Both the position numbers and the translations under genes were made by a program. This document shows positions 51,017 to 59,835 of a stretch of 64,000 nt of DNA, one piece after another (positions within the stretch are counted from its first letter, which is position 1; each line of letters begins with the position of its first letter). Source of the stretch: CAYWBU01 sp942491525 (lineage in GTDB: Bacteria; Desulfobacterota; Desulfomonilia; UBA1062); NCBI GenBank assembly GCA_942491525.1, contig CALOBW010000033.1:264910-328909 (forward strand), written 5' to 3'. The notes under the pieces are model-generated. The model saw only the letters and a program-made list of their open reading frames with translations. It made no database searches and had not been told where the DNA came from.

Positions 51017-52399
51017 TTAGGAACCACTCCCATCGGCCGCCTGATCGAGAGACTCGTCGATAAACTTCACGACCCGGTTACGCCCAGAACGCTTGGCCTC
51101 ATACATGGCACTGTCTGCCGCCGAAATGATGGCGTCGGGATTTTCAATCTGTTTGGGCAGCAAGGTCGCCACCCCGATGCTTACCGTTAATTCAATCGCG
51201 CTGGCATCAAAATCGATTGCCAAAGCCTCAATGGCTCTGCGGACTGACTCCGCCACAACCAGAGCGCCATCTTCAGGTGTGCTGGGCAGAATCACGGCAA
51301 ACTCTTCACCGCCATAGCGGGCCACGGCATCCGCGGGCCGCTGAACTGTGCGCTTGATAATTTGGGCCACAGCCCGCAAACATTCGTCCCCGGCCAGATG
51401 ACCATACTGGTCATTGATCAGTTTGAAGTGATCGATATCAATCATCAAAATCGAGAGGGGCTGACCTTCGCGCCTGAGACGCAGCCACTCGGCCTTATAC
51501 TTGTCATCAAAATAACGGCGATTCTTGACTCCGGTCAGGCCATCCACCGTACTGAGCGCCTCAAGCACCTTATTGGCCTCGGCCAGTTCACGCAACGCGC
51601 CCCTGAGCTCGACGGTGCGCTGCTCAACGCGCTGCTCCAGATCGGCATTGAGGGCCCGGACTTCGGCCTCACTGGCCGCCAGGGCATCCTTCATAATGGC
51701 GGCTCTGACAACACCCTGCGACAAGGAGTGGGTCATGATCAGCATGATACCCAGGAAAGCATACTCCATGGCATAGATCGACGCCACCACGCCGCAGTTA
51801 ACCAGCGTATCGTTTATCAGACCGGCCAGCAACACCATCAGCGCCGCCATCAGCGCCCAGGCCTTGCGCCCATTCTGGTGGCGGTAATAACTGACGCTGA
51901 TCCAGATCATGTACGCAATCATAACCACGCCCACAGCATGCTGCAAAACAGTTACAACGCCCGGTGCCACTTCATAATAGGTGACGTGCAGCCCAAAAGG
52001 CAGGTCGATCTCCTTCAGCAGCGGCTGATCAACGAGCCAGGCCAACCCGCTGCGGTCAAATATCCCAATGATTGCCGTCAGAATGAAAAAGGCCATGAAG
52101 GCATGCACCCAGCGCATTGAAGGCAGCTTGATATAATCAGCTATGAAACGCAGGAAGAAGACACCGCCAAGAACCAAGGTTGAGACCTGCAGACGCTGCC
52201 AGAAAAGACCGTCCGCCACCGAATCAACATTGTAGTTGCCGATGCAGAATATGTCATAGAACAGCATCGCAAAACAGCAGAGCGCAAAACTAAGATCTTC
52301 ACGATGCTCGCGCCGCTGAAAATAGATCATCAGATGATAGATGCCGACATAGAGTGAGATGCCGGCCATCACGATAACCGGTACAGATAAAACATTCAT
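51017..52399 (-). CDS. Membrane diguanylate cyclase (multi-TM sensor plus GGDEF)
   Basis: 460 residues. ATG 52399 follows GGGGGAC by 5 bases. Residues 1-215 hold about seven membrane helices (a 7TM-like sensor without a recognised motif), then a coiled coil (SEAEVRALNADLEQRVEQ, about 225-270) and GGDEF. The catalytic loop is RYGGEEFAVILP, and the I-site RPAD precedes it, so product feedback is intact, unlike the cyclase at 39938. The signal sensed is unknown. Confidence 0.9.
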   Translation of the reverse strand: MNVLSVPVIVMAGISLYVGIYHLMIYFQRREHREDLSFALCCFAMLFYDIFCIGNYNVDSVADGLFWQRLQVSTLVLGGVFFLRFIADYIKLPSMRWVHAFMAFFILTAIIGIFDRSGLAWLVDQPLLKEIDLPFGLHVTYYEVAPGVVTVLQHAVGVVMIAYMIWISVSYYRHQNGRKAWALMAALMVLLAGLINDTLVNCGVVASIYAMEYAFLGIMLIMTHSLSQGVVRAAIMKDALAASEAEVRALNADLEQRVEQRTVELRGALRELAEANKVLEALSTVDGLTGVKNRRYFDDKYKAEWLRLRREGQPLSILMIDIDHFKLINDQYGHLAGDECLRAVAQIIKRTVQRPADAVARYGGEEFAVILPSTPEDGALVVAESVRRAIEALAIDFDASAIELTVSIGVATLLPKQIENPDAIISAADSAMYEAKRSGRNRVVKFIDESLDQAADGSGS

Positions 52400-52547
52400 T
52401 ACAAGTCCCCCATTAATATACACAGTAGATCAAGCTAACCCACTAATTGTCAAAATACTATTACCAGAAAGGTCTCTTCAGGCTAATTTTGCTCGAATAC
52501 CCGATCCGACGAACCTGGTTAAAAGATATGATAACATATTCACCTTT

Positions 52548-52586
52548 CTTAACCAAATCTTAACTTAGCCCTTATCTGCACTTAAC
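52548..52586 (+). promoter_or_regulatory. Pho box before pstS
   Basis: Direct repeats with an exact 11-base period: CTTAAC at 52548, CTTAAC at 52559, degenerate CCTTAT at 52570, CTTAAC at 52581. PhoB-family dimers bind 11-base repeats (TTAAC-like half-sites). The last repeat is 47 bases before the pstS ATG, so the box stands in place of the -35. Confidence 0.7.
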
Positions 52587-52632
52587 AGCACTGCTCCAAA
52601 AAAGATTTAGATTTCAAAAATTGGAGGAAATT

Positions 52633-53442
52633 ATGATTAAGAGAATAATAACAATAATATCATTGCTGGGCTTGCTCGGCATGCCGGCTATGGCAGCCGA
52701 ACGCATCACGGTCAAGGGATCCACAACCGTTCTGCCCATCGCCCAGATAGCTGCAGAAGTCTACATGGAGCGCAATACCGAGGTGAACATATCGATTCAG
52801 GGCGGCGGTTCCGGCGTCGGCATAGCAGCTCTGCTGGACGGCACCACCGACATCGCCAACGCCTCGCGCAAAATCAAGCCCAAAGAGCTTACCAGGGCCG
52901 CCAACAAAGGCATCAAGATCCACGAGACCATCGTTGCCATGGACGGCATGGCCATAGTGCTGCACCCGTCCAACAAGATCTCGGCCCTGACAACGGACCA
53001 GATCAGGGCCATCTATACCGGCAAGATCTCAAACTGGCAGGATCTCGGCGGTGCAGACAAAAAGATCGTGGTGATCTCACGCGACTCTTCCAGCGGCACC
53101 TTTGAAGCCTTTGAAAGCCTGGCCCTCAACAATGAAAAAGTTCGGCCCGACGCCCTGACCTCTGCATCCAACCAGGGTGTGGCCCAGACCGTGGCCCAGA
53201 CCCCCGGCGCCATCGGCTACATCGGCCTCGGCTACCTGACGAGCAGGGTCAAGCCGGTTCTTGTTGACGGCGTCGGGTGCAGCAAGGCCACCATCATCGA
53301 CGGCAGCTATCCGCTGGCCCGCCCTCTGCAGATGTACACCCCCGGCGAACCTCAGGGGCAGGTCAGGGATTTCCTCAACTTCATCCTGAGCGCTGAGGGC
53401 CAGAAACTGGCCGAAGAGGAAGGATTTGTCGGACTCCGGTAA
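52633..53442 (+). CDS. pstS: Phosphate ABC transporter substrate-binding protein PstS
   Basis: 269 residues. Signal peptide 1-20 (ending AMA), then ERITVKGSTTVLPIAQIAAEVY and QGGGSGVGIAALLDGTTDIANASR (landmarks GSTTV, GGGSGVG, DIANASR) and SRDSSSGTFEAF, the phosphate-contact loops of PstS. ATG 52633 follows GGAGGAA. It binds periplasmic phosphate for PstCAB and is first in the Pho operon, with the box at 52548-52586. Confidence 0.95.
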   Translation: MIKRIITIISLLGLLGMPAMAAERITVKGSTTVLPIAQIAAEVYMERNTEVNISIQGGGSGVGIAALLDGTTDIANASRKIKPKELTRAANKGIKIHETIVAMDGMAIVLHPSNKISALTTDQIRAIYTGKISNWQDLGGADKKIVVISRDSSSGTFEAFESLALNNEKVRPDALTSASNQGVAQTVAQTPGAIGYIGLGYLTSRVKPVLVDGVGCSKATIIDGSYPLARPLQMYTPGEPQGQVRDFLNFILSAEGQKLAEEEGFVGLR

Positions 53443-54326
53443 TGCAACACTTCAGAGAAAAACTATACAAATGGATATTTAGCATTCTGGCCTTGGCATC
53501 CCTCTTCTTCCTGGTCGGGATTATCCTGACTCTGTTTAGCCAGGCGCTGCCGATCTTTCATGAGGTCAGCCTGACTGAGTTCCTGGGCGGCAAAGCGTGG
53601 TATCCCACCCACGACGAACCGGAATTCGGCATCCTGGCGCTGATAACGGCCTCACTGCTGACCACCCTTGGAGCCATGGCCATCTGCGTACCCGTCGGCG
53701 TCGGCAGCGCGCTCTACATCCACGAGCTGGCCGGCGAACGCCAGCGAGCCATCCTGAAACCGATGATCGAGATCCTGGCCGGCATTCCGTCCATCATCTA
53801 CGGCTTCTTCGGCATGGTAATTGTCGCCCCGTTACTGCAGAACATGCTGGATATCCCGACCGGCCTGTGTGCCTTCACCGCCAGCCTGATGCTGGGAATC
53901 ATGGCCACCCCGACCGTCTGCAGCATCACCGAAGACGCCCTAAGCTTTGTGCCGCGCTCATTCAGAGAGGCATCCTTAGCGCTGGGGGCCAACCGCTGGC
54001 AGACCCTGACCAGGGTGATCATGCCGGCGGCCGGTTCCGGCATCTCAACCGCCATCATCCTCGGCATGAGCCGGGCCGTCGGCGAAACCATGACCGTACT
54101 GATGGTGGCCGGCGGCGCCGCCGTGATTCCAACGGGTCTCTGGGATCCGGTCAGACCCATGACCGCAACCATTGCCGCCGAGATGGGTGAAGCCGTGATG
54201 GGCAGCGCCCACTTCAGCGCCCTCTTCGCCATCGGGCTGATCCTTTTTCTAATCACGCTCATAATCAACATTCTGGCAGAAATAGTGAGCCGCCGTTTCA
54301 GGCTGAAACTGGGGCTGGGAAGATAA
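53442..54326 (+). CDS. pstC: Phosphate ABC transporter permease PstC
   Basis: 294-residue inner-membrane permease with about six helices. The EAA loop reads FREASLALGANRWQTLTRVIMPAAGSGI (landmarks ASLALGANRW), and GIPSIIYGFFGM and SRAVGETMTVLMVAGGA are PstC/PstA hallmarks. The start overlaps the pstS stop (TAATG). It pairs with PstA; both are driven by PstB. Confidence 0.94.
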   Translation: MQHFREKLYKWIFSILALASLFFLVGIILTLFSQALPIFHEVSLTEFLGGKAWYPTHDEPEFGILALITASLLTTLGAMAICVPVGVGSALYIHELAGERQRAILKPMIEILAGIPSIIYGFFGMVIVAPLLQNMLDIPTGLCAFTASLMLGIMATPTVCSITEDALSFVPRSFREASLALGANRWQTLTRVIMPAAGSGISTAIILGMSRAVGETMTVLMVAGGAAVIPTGLWDPVRPMTATIAAEMGEAVMGSAHFSALFAIGLILFLITLIINILAEIVSRRFRLKLGLGR

Positions 54327-54327
54327 C

Positions 54328-55212
54328 ATGGAACAAGCATACTACACCGGATCCAGCCCCAGGCTTAAGGACCTCTCTCAGATACTCGGATTCAGCCTGC
54401 TCTGCATCTGCGCATTTGTAACCCTGGTCTTTCTTGGATCAATCATCTACTTCATCACAACCCGCGGCATCGGCATCATCAGCTGGGAATTCCTGACTGA
54501 GGTTCCGCGGCGCGCCATGACCAAGGGCGGTGTCGCTCCGGCAATCGTCGGCACCCTCTACCTGACGGTGGGGGCGATCCTTTTTGCGCTGCCGCTGGGT
54601 CTGGCCTGCGCCATCTACCTGACCGAGTACTCGCCCAAGGGCGTGATCGTCAACATCATCCGCCTCTCAATCAACAACCTGGCAGGCGTGCCCTCGGTGG
54701 TCTTCGGCCTCTTCGGCTTTGCGGTCTTCGTTAAGCTGTTCGGCTTTGGGGTCTCGATCCTCTCAGGCAGCCTGACCCTGGGCATCATGGCCCTGCCGGG
54801 CATCATCTCGGCCTCGCAGGAGGCCATCATCGCCGTACCGCAATCTTACCGGGAAGCCTCCCTGGCCCTCGGCGCAACCCACTGGCAGACAATCCGCAAA
54901 GTGGTGCTGCCGGCGGCCCTGCCCGGCATCTTGACCGGCGTGATCCTGAATGTCGGCCGGGTGGCCGGCGAGACCGCACCGATTCTCTTTACAGCAGCCA
55001 CCTTCTACACCCGCGGCTTCCCGGACTCGATCATGTCGGAGGTCATGGCCCTGCCCTACCACATCTACGCTCTGATGACTGAAGGCACCCATCCCGAAAT
55101 CCAGACCTCCATCGCCTACGGCTGCGCCCTGATCCTGCTCAGCCTGGTGCTGATCATCTCAGCCGTCGCCATCATCCTCAGACAGAAACAAAGGAGTACC
55201 TATGGACACTAA
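54328..55212 (+). CDS. pstA: Phosphate ABC transporter permease PstA
   Basis: 294-residue permease with about six helices. EAA loop YREASLALGATHWQTIRKVVLPAALPGILTG (landmarks ASLALGATHW, LPAALPGI), NLAGVPSVVFGLFGF and GRVAGETAPILFTAA are typical. It begins one base after pstC and ends inside pstB (11-base overlap). Confidence 0.94.
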   Translation: MEQAYYTGSSPRLKDLSQILGFSLLCICAFVTLVFLGSIIYFITTRGIGIISWEFLTEVPRRAMTKGGVAPAIVGTLYLTVGAILFALPLGLACAIYLTEYSPKGVIVNIIRLSINNLAGVPSVVFGLFGFAVFVKLFGFGVSILSGSLTLGIMALPGIISASQEAIIAVPQSYREASLALGATHWQTIRKVVLPAALPGILTGVILNVGRVAGETAPILFTAATFYTRGFPDSIMSEVMALPYHIYALMTEGTHPEIQTSIAYGCALILLSLVLIISAVAIILRQKQRSTYGH

Positions 55213-55957
55213 AATCAAAGCCGCGGGCGTTGACTTCTACTATGGCAAGAGTCACGCCCTGAAGGGCATCGACATGGACATCTTCGACAAACAGGTCACG
55301 GCCCTGATCGGCCCGTCAGGCTGCGGCAAATCAACCTTTATCCGACTGATTAACCGCATGAACGATCTGATCCCGGGCGCCCGCGTCGAAGGCAGCCTGA
55401 CCATGGACGGCAAGGATATCAACCATCCCAAGACCGACGTGGTCGCCCTGAGGCGCAAGGTGGGCATGGTTTTTCAAAAACCGAACCCCTTCCCCAAGAG
55501 CATCTATGAGAATCTGGCCTATGGCCTCAAAATAAACGGCATCCGCGACAAAGCCTACATAGAGGAGCGGGTCATGGACTCGCTCAAGAAGGCCGCCCTC
55601 TGGAGTGACATCAAGGATCGCCTGCATGACAGCGCCTTGCAGCTCTCAGGCGGCCAGCAACAGCGTCTCTGCATCGCCCGCTGCCTGGTTGTTGAGCCGG
55701 AGGTGATCCTCTTTGACGAGCCCTGTGCCAGCCTGGACCCCATCTCGACGCGCAAGATTGAGGAGCTGATCCTGGAGCTCAAAAAAGACTACACCATCGC
55801 CATCGTGACCCACAACATGCAGCAGGCGGCCCGTGTCTCTGACTTTACGGCCTTCCTCTACCTGGGCGAACTGATCGAATTCGGCCCAACCGACAAACTG
55901 TTTACCGTACCGCGCGAAAAGATGACAGAAGAGTATCTGACCGGCCGCTTCGGCTGA
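55202..55957 (+). CDS. pstB: Phosphate ABC transporter ATPase PstB
   Basis: 251 residues. Walker A GPSGCGKST, LSGGQQQRLCIAR signature, Walker B EVILFDEPCASLDP, and H loop VTHNMQQAARV. RLINRMNDLIPGARVEG is specific for PstB. AAGGAG precedes the ATG. It powers PstCA and, with PhoU, links transport to PhoR. Confidence 0.96.
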   Translation: MDTKIKAAGVDFYYGKSHALKGIDMDIFDKQVTALIGPSGCGKSTFIRLINRMNDLIPGARVEGSLTMDGKDINHPKTDVVALRRKVGMVFQKPNPFPKSIYENLAYGLKINGIRDKAYIEERVMDSLKKAALWSDIKDRLHDSALQLSGGQQQRLCIARCLVVEPEVILFDEPCASLDPISTRKIEELILELKKDYTIAIVTHNMQQAARVSDFTAFLYLGELIEFGPTDKLFTVPREKMTEEYLTGRFG

Positions 55958-55970
55958 TAAGGAGATAACC

Positions 55971-56624
55971 ATGCTAGAAGAGGCAAAACTGACCCAGATT
56001 AAAAGAGAACTGATCGAATACGCCGACCTGGTTGAAAACATGATCAGAAAAGCCATGCAGGGCCTGAGTGATAAAAACCATGAACTGCTGAATGAAGTCA
56101 TCAATCAGGACGAGCCCCGCGTTAACCAGCTGGAGCTCTTCTTTGACGAGATCTGCATCCAGCTGATCGCCCAGCACCAGCCGGCCGGCCGCAGCCTGCG
56201 CACCATTCTGATGATCTACAGCATTAACAACAACCTGGAACGCATGGGTGACCACGCCGTCAATGTTGCCGAGGCCGCCCTCTATCTGATTGAACGCCCG
56301 GAGGTCAAACCTCTGATTGACACCCCGACCATGGGTGGGATCGTAATCGGCATGATCAACGACTCCATCGGCGCCTTCGTGGCCGAAGATGCGGCGCTTG
56401 CCATCGAGGTCTGCAATCGCGATGACACGGTCGATAATCTGCGAACCCAGATCTACCGCGAGCTGATCACCTACATGATGAGCGACTCCTCGACAATTGA
56501 GCGTTCATTGCAGCTGATGAAGATTGCCAGCAACCTGGAGCGCGTGGCCGACCGCAGCACCAACATCTGTGAAGATGTGATCTATATGGTCGAGGGGAGA
56601 GTCATTAAACATAAGAGCGACTGA
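55971..56624 (+). CDS. phoU: Phosphate signalling protein PhoU
   Basis: 217 residues, two PhoU helical repeats (the second begins near residue 115), with the metal-binding signatures INNNLERMGDHAVNVAE and IASNLERVADRSTNICEDVIYM (landmarks ERMGDHAVN, ERVADRSTN). It restrains PhoR kinase when phosphate is plentiful. It follows pstB by 13 bases. Confidence 0.95.
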   Translation: MLEEAKLTQIKRELIEYADLVENMIRKAMQGLSDKNHELLNEVINQDEPRVNQLELFFDEICIQLIAQHQPAGRSLRTILMIYSINNNLERMGDHAVNVAEAALYLIERPEVKPLIDTPTMGGIVIGMINDSIGAFVAEDAALAIEVCNRDDTVDNLRTQIYRELITYMMSDSSTIERSLQLMKIASNLERVADRSTNICEDVIYMVEGRVIKHKSD

Positions 56625-56688
56625 TTTCAGCGCAGCCCTTTAAATTTTAAACAAAAAAGTTTATATCCCACAACAAGAGGACAGTTTG

Positions 56689-57369
56689 ATGAAAAAATAT
56701 ATTGCAGTCATCGATGATGAACCCGACATCCTGACCCTGGTTTCAATTCATCTGCAGAAGGCCGCCTTCGAAGTTGCCACCTTTGAAGACGCCGCCTCTT
56801 TTTTTGCAACCCTTCCAAGCCGCATCCCGGACCTGATCATCCTGGACCTGATGCTGCCCGACAAGGACGGCCTGGATGTCTGCCGCGAATTGAGGGCCGA
56901 CAGGCGCTACGCCCGCCTGCCGATTATCATGCTGACCGCCAAGAGCCAGGAGACCGACAAGGTCCTCGGCCTGGAGCTGGGGGCCGATGATTACGTCACC
57001 AAACCATTCTCACCCAAGGAGCTGGTGGCCCGCGTGCGCGCCCGCCTGCGCAACACAACTGACCCAATTCAGGCGAGCGCTATCACCATCGGCGAAACCA
57101 TCCAGATCGATACCGAGCGCTACGAGGTCAGGATCTACGACGACAAGGTCAACCTGACCACGGCCGAGTTCAAGATTCTGGCCCTGCTGGCCGGAGCCCC
57201 TGGCCGGGTCTACAGCCGCGAGATGATCCTGGACCATCTCTGGGGCAACGAAAAGGCCGTACTTGACCGTACGGTCGACGTGCATATCCGCAACCTGCGT
57301 GAAAAGATGGGGCCGGCCGCCGCGCTGATCAAGAACATTCGCGGTGTCGGCTACAAGCTGGAGGAGTAG
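56689..57369 (+). CDS. phoB: Phosphate regulon response regulator PhoB
   Basis: 226 residues: receiver (Asp in DLIILDLMLPDKDG, Thr in LPIIMLTA, Lys in YVTKPFSPKEL) and an OmpR-type winged helix (LTTAEFKILALLAGAPGRVYSREMILDHLWG; VDVHIRNLREKMG). ATG 56689 is preferred over the adjacent TTG 56686; AGAGGA is upstream. It lies 64 bases after phoU, probably in the same message. It binds 11-base repeats such as those at 52548-52586. Confidence 0.93.
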   Translation: MKKYIAVIDDEPDILTLVSIHLQKAAFEVATFEDAASFFATLPSRIPDLIILDLMLPDKDGLDVCRELRADRRYARLPIIMLTAKSQETDKVLGLELGADDYVTKPFSPKELVARVRARLRNTTDPIQASAITIGETIQIDTERYEVRIYDDKVNLTTAEFKILALLAGAPGRVYSREMILDHLWGNEKAVLDRTVDVHIRNLREKMGPAAALIKNIRGVGYKLEE

Positions 57370-59078
57370 TGTCGATCTTCAACCGCATCCTGACCGGCCT
57401 GATCGCGGTTATTATAACCCTGGCGATCCTGATCCCGGCCCTGTCGCTGCAGCTGATCCGCGACCACCACATCGACGGCACCATTCAGAAACTCTACAAT
57501 CTTAGTCAGCCCATCGAAGAGCTGGCCGTCACCTTTCTGGAGCGCGACGATCTTGACGGCCTGAACGATCTGATCAAGCGTGAGGGCGCCCAACTGCAGA
57601 CGCGTATCACCATGACTGACCCTGCAGGCGCCGTGATCGCAGACAGCGACAATGATCCGCGGCTGATGGAGAATCACTCCAACCGGCCCGAAATCAAGCA
57701 GGCCATGGACGGTATGGTCAGCCACTCCATCCGTTACAGCACAACCCTCGACAAGCAGATGCTCTATATGGCCAGACCCATGCGGGGCAGCGATCCGGCC
57801 GTTATCCGGCTCAGCCTGCCGCTGGAGGATATCGACCTGCTGCTGGACGCACTCAAGGGCCGCATTCTGCGCATCGTGCTGGCTGTGGCCCTCATGGCCG
57901 TGCTGGCGGCGCTGGGCATCGCCCACGTCATCTCGCAACCCCTGCGAGCAATCAGCCGCGGTGTCGCGCGGGTTGCCCAGGGCGATTTCAGCTACCGGGT
58001 CGATTATGACCGGCCGGATGAGCTGGGCGAACTGGCTGACGGTTTCAATCAGATGAGCCGGCAGCTGGATGAAAACTTCAAACAGATCACCACCGTCAAG
58101 GAGGAGCTGGAAAGCATCATCTCATCCGTTTCCGAAGGCATGATGCTGCTGGACATGGAGGGACGCATCAAGCTTTACAACTCCCCCCTGCATGCGCTGA
58201 CCGGACTCAAGATCCAGGACATCAAAAACCGCTACCACTGGGAGGTGCTGCGCAACTCGGAACTTAACCAGATTCTGAAGGCGCCCCATGACAAACGCCA
58301 GACCTGCGAATTGGCCATCGACCAGCGCCACTACCTGCTCAGCATGGCGCCCTGCGGGCCCATGCGCCGCATCGTGCTGCTGCACGACATCAGCCAGCTC
58401 AAGGAGATGGAGCAGATCAAGAAAGACCTGGTGGTCAACGTCTCGCATGAGCTCAAGACACCGCTGACAGCCATCAAAGGTTTCGTCGAGACCCTGATCG
58501 ACGAACAGGAGTTCAACGCCGACTATCTGGCCATCATCCAGCGCCATACCGAGCGGCTGATCAACATCGTCAACGACCTGATGGACCTCTCTGAACTTGA
58601 AAAGAGCGGCACGCAACTGGATATCGAGGCGACCGACATCAGGGAGCTGATCAAACATCTGCTGGACTCACTGGAGCGCAAGGCGTCTGAAAAGGGACTC
58701 AAGCTCTCACTGAATGCACCAGACAGCCTGCCGACCCTCCAGGCCGACCCCTTCCGGCTGGAGCAGCTCTTCACCAACCTGATCGATAACGCAATCAAGT
58801 ACACCGATAGAGGCGGGGTCAGCATAAACATCACCAGCAGCACCGACCGCATCACGGTGGCAGTCAGTGACAGCGGATCAGGCATCCCCGCCCGGCACCT
58901 GGACCGGCTTTTCGAGCGGTTCTACGTGGTTGACAAGTCGCGCTCCCGCGCGGTGGGCGGCACCGGCCTGGGCCTGGCCATCGTCAAGCACATCGCCGGC
59001 CTGCACCGCGGCGTCGTGGAAGTGGAGAGCGAGCCGGGCCGCGGCACCACCTTCAGGGTTATTCTGCCCCTGATCTGA
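57369..59078 (+). CDS. phoR: Phosphate regulon sensor histidine kinase PhoR
   Basis: 569 residues with a GTG start that overlaps the phoB stop by one base. TM1 (about 8-28), a periplasmic domain (to about 150), TM2 (about 160-180), HAMP (SRGVARVAQGDFSYRVDYD), a PAS (SIISSVSEGMMLLDMEG), HisKA (VNVSHELKTPLTAIKGF) and HATPase (DNAIKYT, DSGSGIP, GTGLGLAIV). A larger extracytoplasmic domain than in E. coli PhoR is normal for many Gram-negatives. It autophosphorylates under phosphate limitation. Confidence 0.93.
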   Translation: MSIFNRILTGLIAVIITLAILIPALSLQLIRDHHIDGTIQKLYNLSQPIEELAVTFLERDDLDGLNDLIKREGAQLQTRITMTDPAGAVIADSDNDPRLMENHSNRPEIKQAMDGMVSHSIRYSTTLDKQMLYMARPMRGSDPAVIRLSLPLEDIDLLLDALKGRILRIVLAVALMAVLAALGIAHVISQPLRAISRGVARVAQGDFSYRVDYDRPDELGELADGFNQMSRQLDENFKQITTVKEELESIISSVSEGMMLLDMEGRIKLYNSPLHALTGLKIQDIKNRYHWEVLRNSELNQILKAPHDKRQTCELAIDQRHYLLSMAPCGPMRRIVLLHDISQLKEMEQIKKDLVVNVSHELKTPLTAIKGFVETLIDEQEFNADYLAIIQRHTERLINIVNDLMDLSELEKSGTQLDIEATDIRELIKHLLDSLERKASEKGLKLSLNAPDSLPTLQADPFRLEQLFTNLIDNAIKYTDRGGVSINITSSTDRITVAVSDSGSGIPARHLDRLFERFYVVDKSRSRAVGGTGLGLAIVKHIAGLHRGVVEVESEPGRGTTFRVILPLI

Positions 59079-59122
59079 GCCCTTTCGCCTGACGGACAGC
59101 GGCCGACGCTCGATAATTTCAA

Positions 59123-59181
59123 TTGACTTCTAGGCCTCGCCCATATATATGCGCAGCCAAAAGTTCACTAAAATAAACTTC
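59123..59181 (+). promoter_or_regulatory. Promoter and candidate operator of the XRE-cupin gene
   Basis: TTGACT (59123-59128), 17-base spacer, TATATG (59146-59151), the same -10 as the purine permease promoter. A 5-bp inverted repeat AAGTT/AACTT (59162-59181) lies just past the predicted start site and could be an autoregulatory operator. Confidence 0.45.
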
Positions 59182-59207
59182 TGAGAATACTTAAATAAGG
59201 ACCAGTT

Positions 59208-59747
59208 ATGGCTGATATTGGTGCAAAGATTAAAAACATGCGATTGTCTCATGAGTTGACCCAGGAAGAACTAGCCAACCGTGCCGATCTCACCAAAGGC
59301 TTCATCTCCATGGTCGAACGCGACCTGCAGTCACCCTCGCTGGACACGCTGGAGAACATCCTGACAGCCCTTGACTCGAGCCTGGCCGATTTCTTCAAGG
59401 AAGCCCAGTCTCCGACCGTGGTCTTCACTCCCGAAAACCGCATCATCAGCGAAGACGAGAACGGCATCATCAAAGAGATTCTGATCCCGGCGGCCCAGGG
59501 CCGCGAGGCCGACATGCTGCTGGTGACACTCCCGGCCAACAGTTCCATGGAGCCCGAAGATCCGCACTACGGGGATGAATGCGGCATAGTTGTCTCAGGC
59601 AAGGTCTGCATCCATATCAGCAAGGAGGTCCATAAGGCCGTCAGAGGCGACACCTTCTACTACACGGCCGACCGCCGGCACTGGATTGAAAATAAATCCA
59701 ACACTCCGGCAAAGATCTTCTGGATCTCGGCCCCGCCCAGTTTCTAG
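59208..59747 (+). CDS. XRE-type regulator with C-terminal cupin
   Basis: 179 residues. Helix-turn-helix at 5-60 (RLSHELTQEELANRADLTKGFISMVERDLQSPSLDTLENIL; landmarks LTQEELA, GFISMVERD) and a cupin barrel at about 105-175 (PHYGDECGIVVSGKVCIHI, DTFYYTADRRHWIEN). PuuR- and SpeR-like regulators of this shape control polyamine genes, and the next genes are a short ORF and agmatinase. AAGGA precedes the ATG. Confidence 0.88.
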   Translation: MADIGAKIKNMRLSHELTQEELANRADLTKGFISMVERDLQSPSLDTLENILTALDSSLADFFKEAQSPTVVFTPENRIISEDENGIIKEILIPAAQGREADMLLVTLPANSSMEPEDPHYGDECGIVVSGKVCIHISKEVHKAVRGDTFYYTADRRHWIENKSNTPAKIFWISAPPSF

Positions 59748-59757
59748 GAGTTAGATA

Positions 59758-59835
59758 ATGAAAACTTCAGCCGGCAACACCAATATCCACGAGGCCGCAT
59801 TCATGCTGCCCAACTTCATCCGGGAGGCTTTATGA
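59758..59835 (+). CDS. 25-codon leader ORF translationally coupled to agmatinase
   Basis: ATG 59758 has AGGAG 7 bases upstream (inside the regulator's end). It reads MKTSAGNTNIHEAAFMLPNF then IREAL and stops at a TGA that overlaps the agmatinase ATG (ATGA). The agmatinase ribosome site GGGAGG is inside the leader. It is out of frame with speB. Unknown peptide; a control or a coupling role in polyamine synthesis is inferred. Confidence 0.5.
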   Translation: MKTSAGNTNIHEAAFMLPNFIREAL

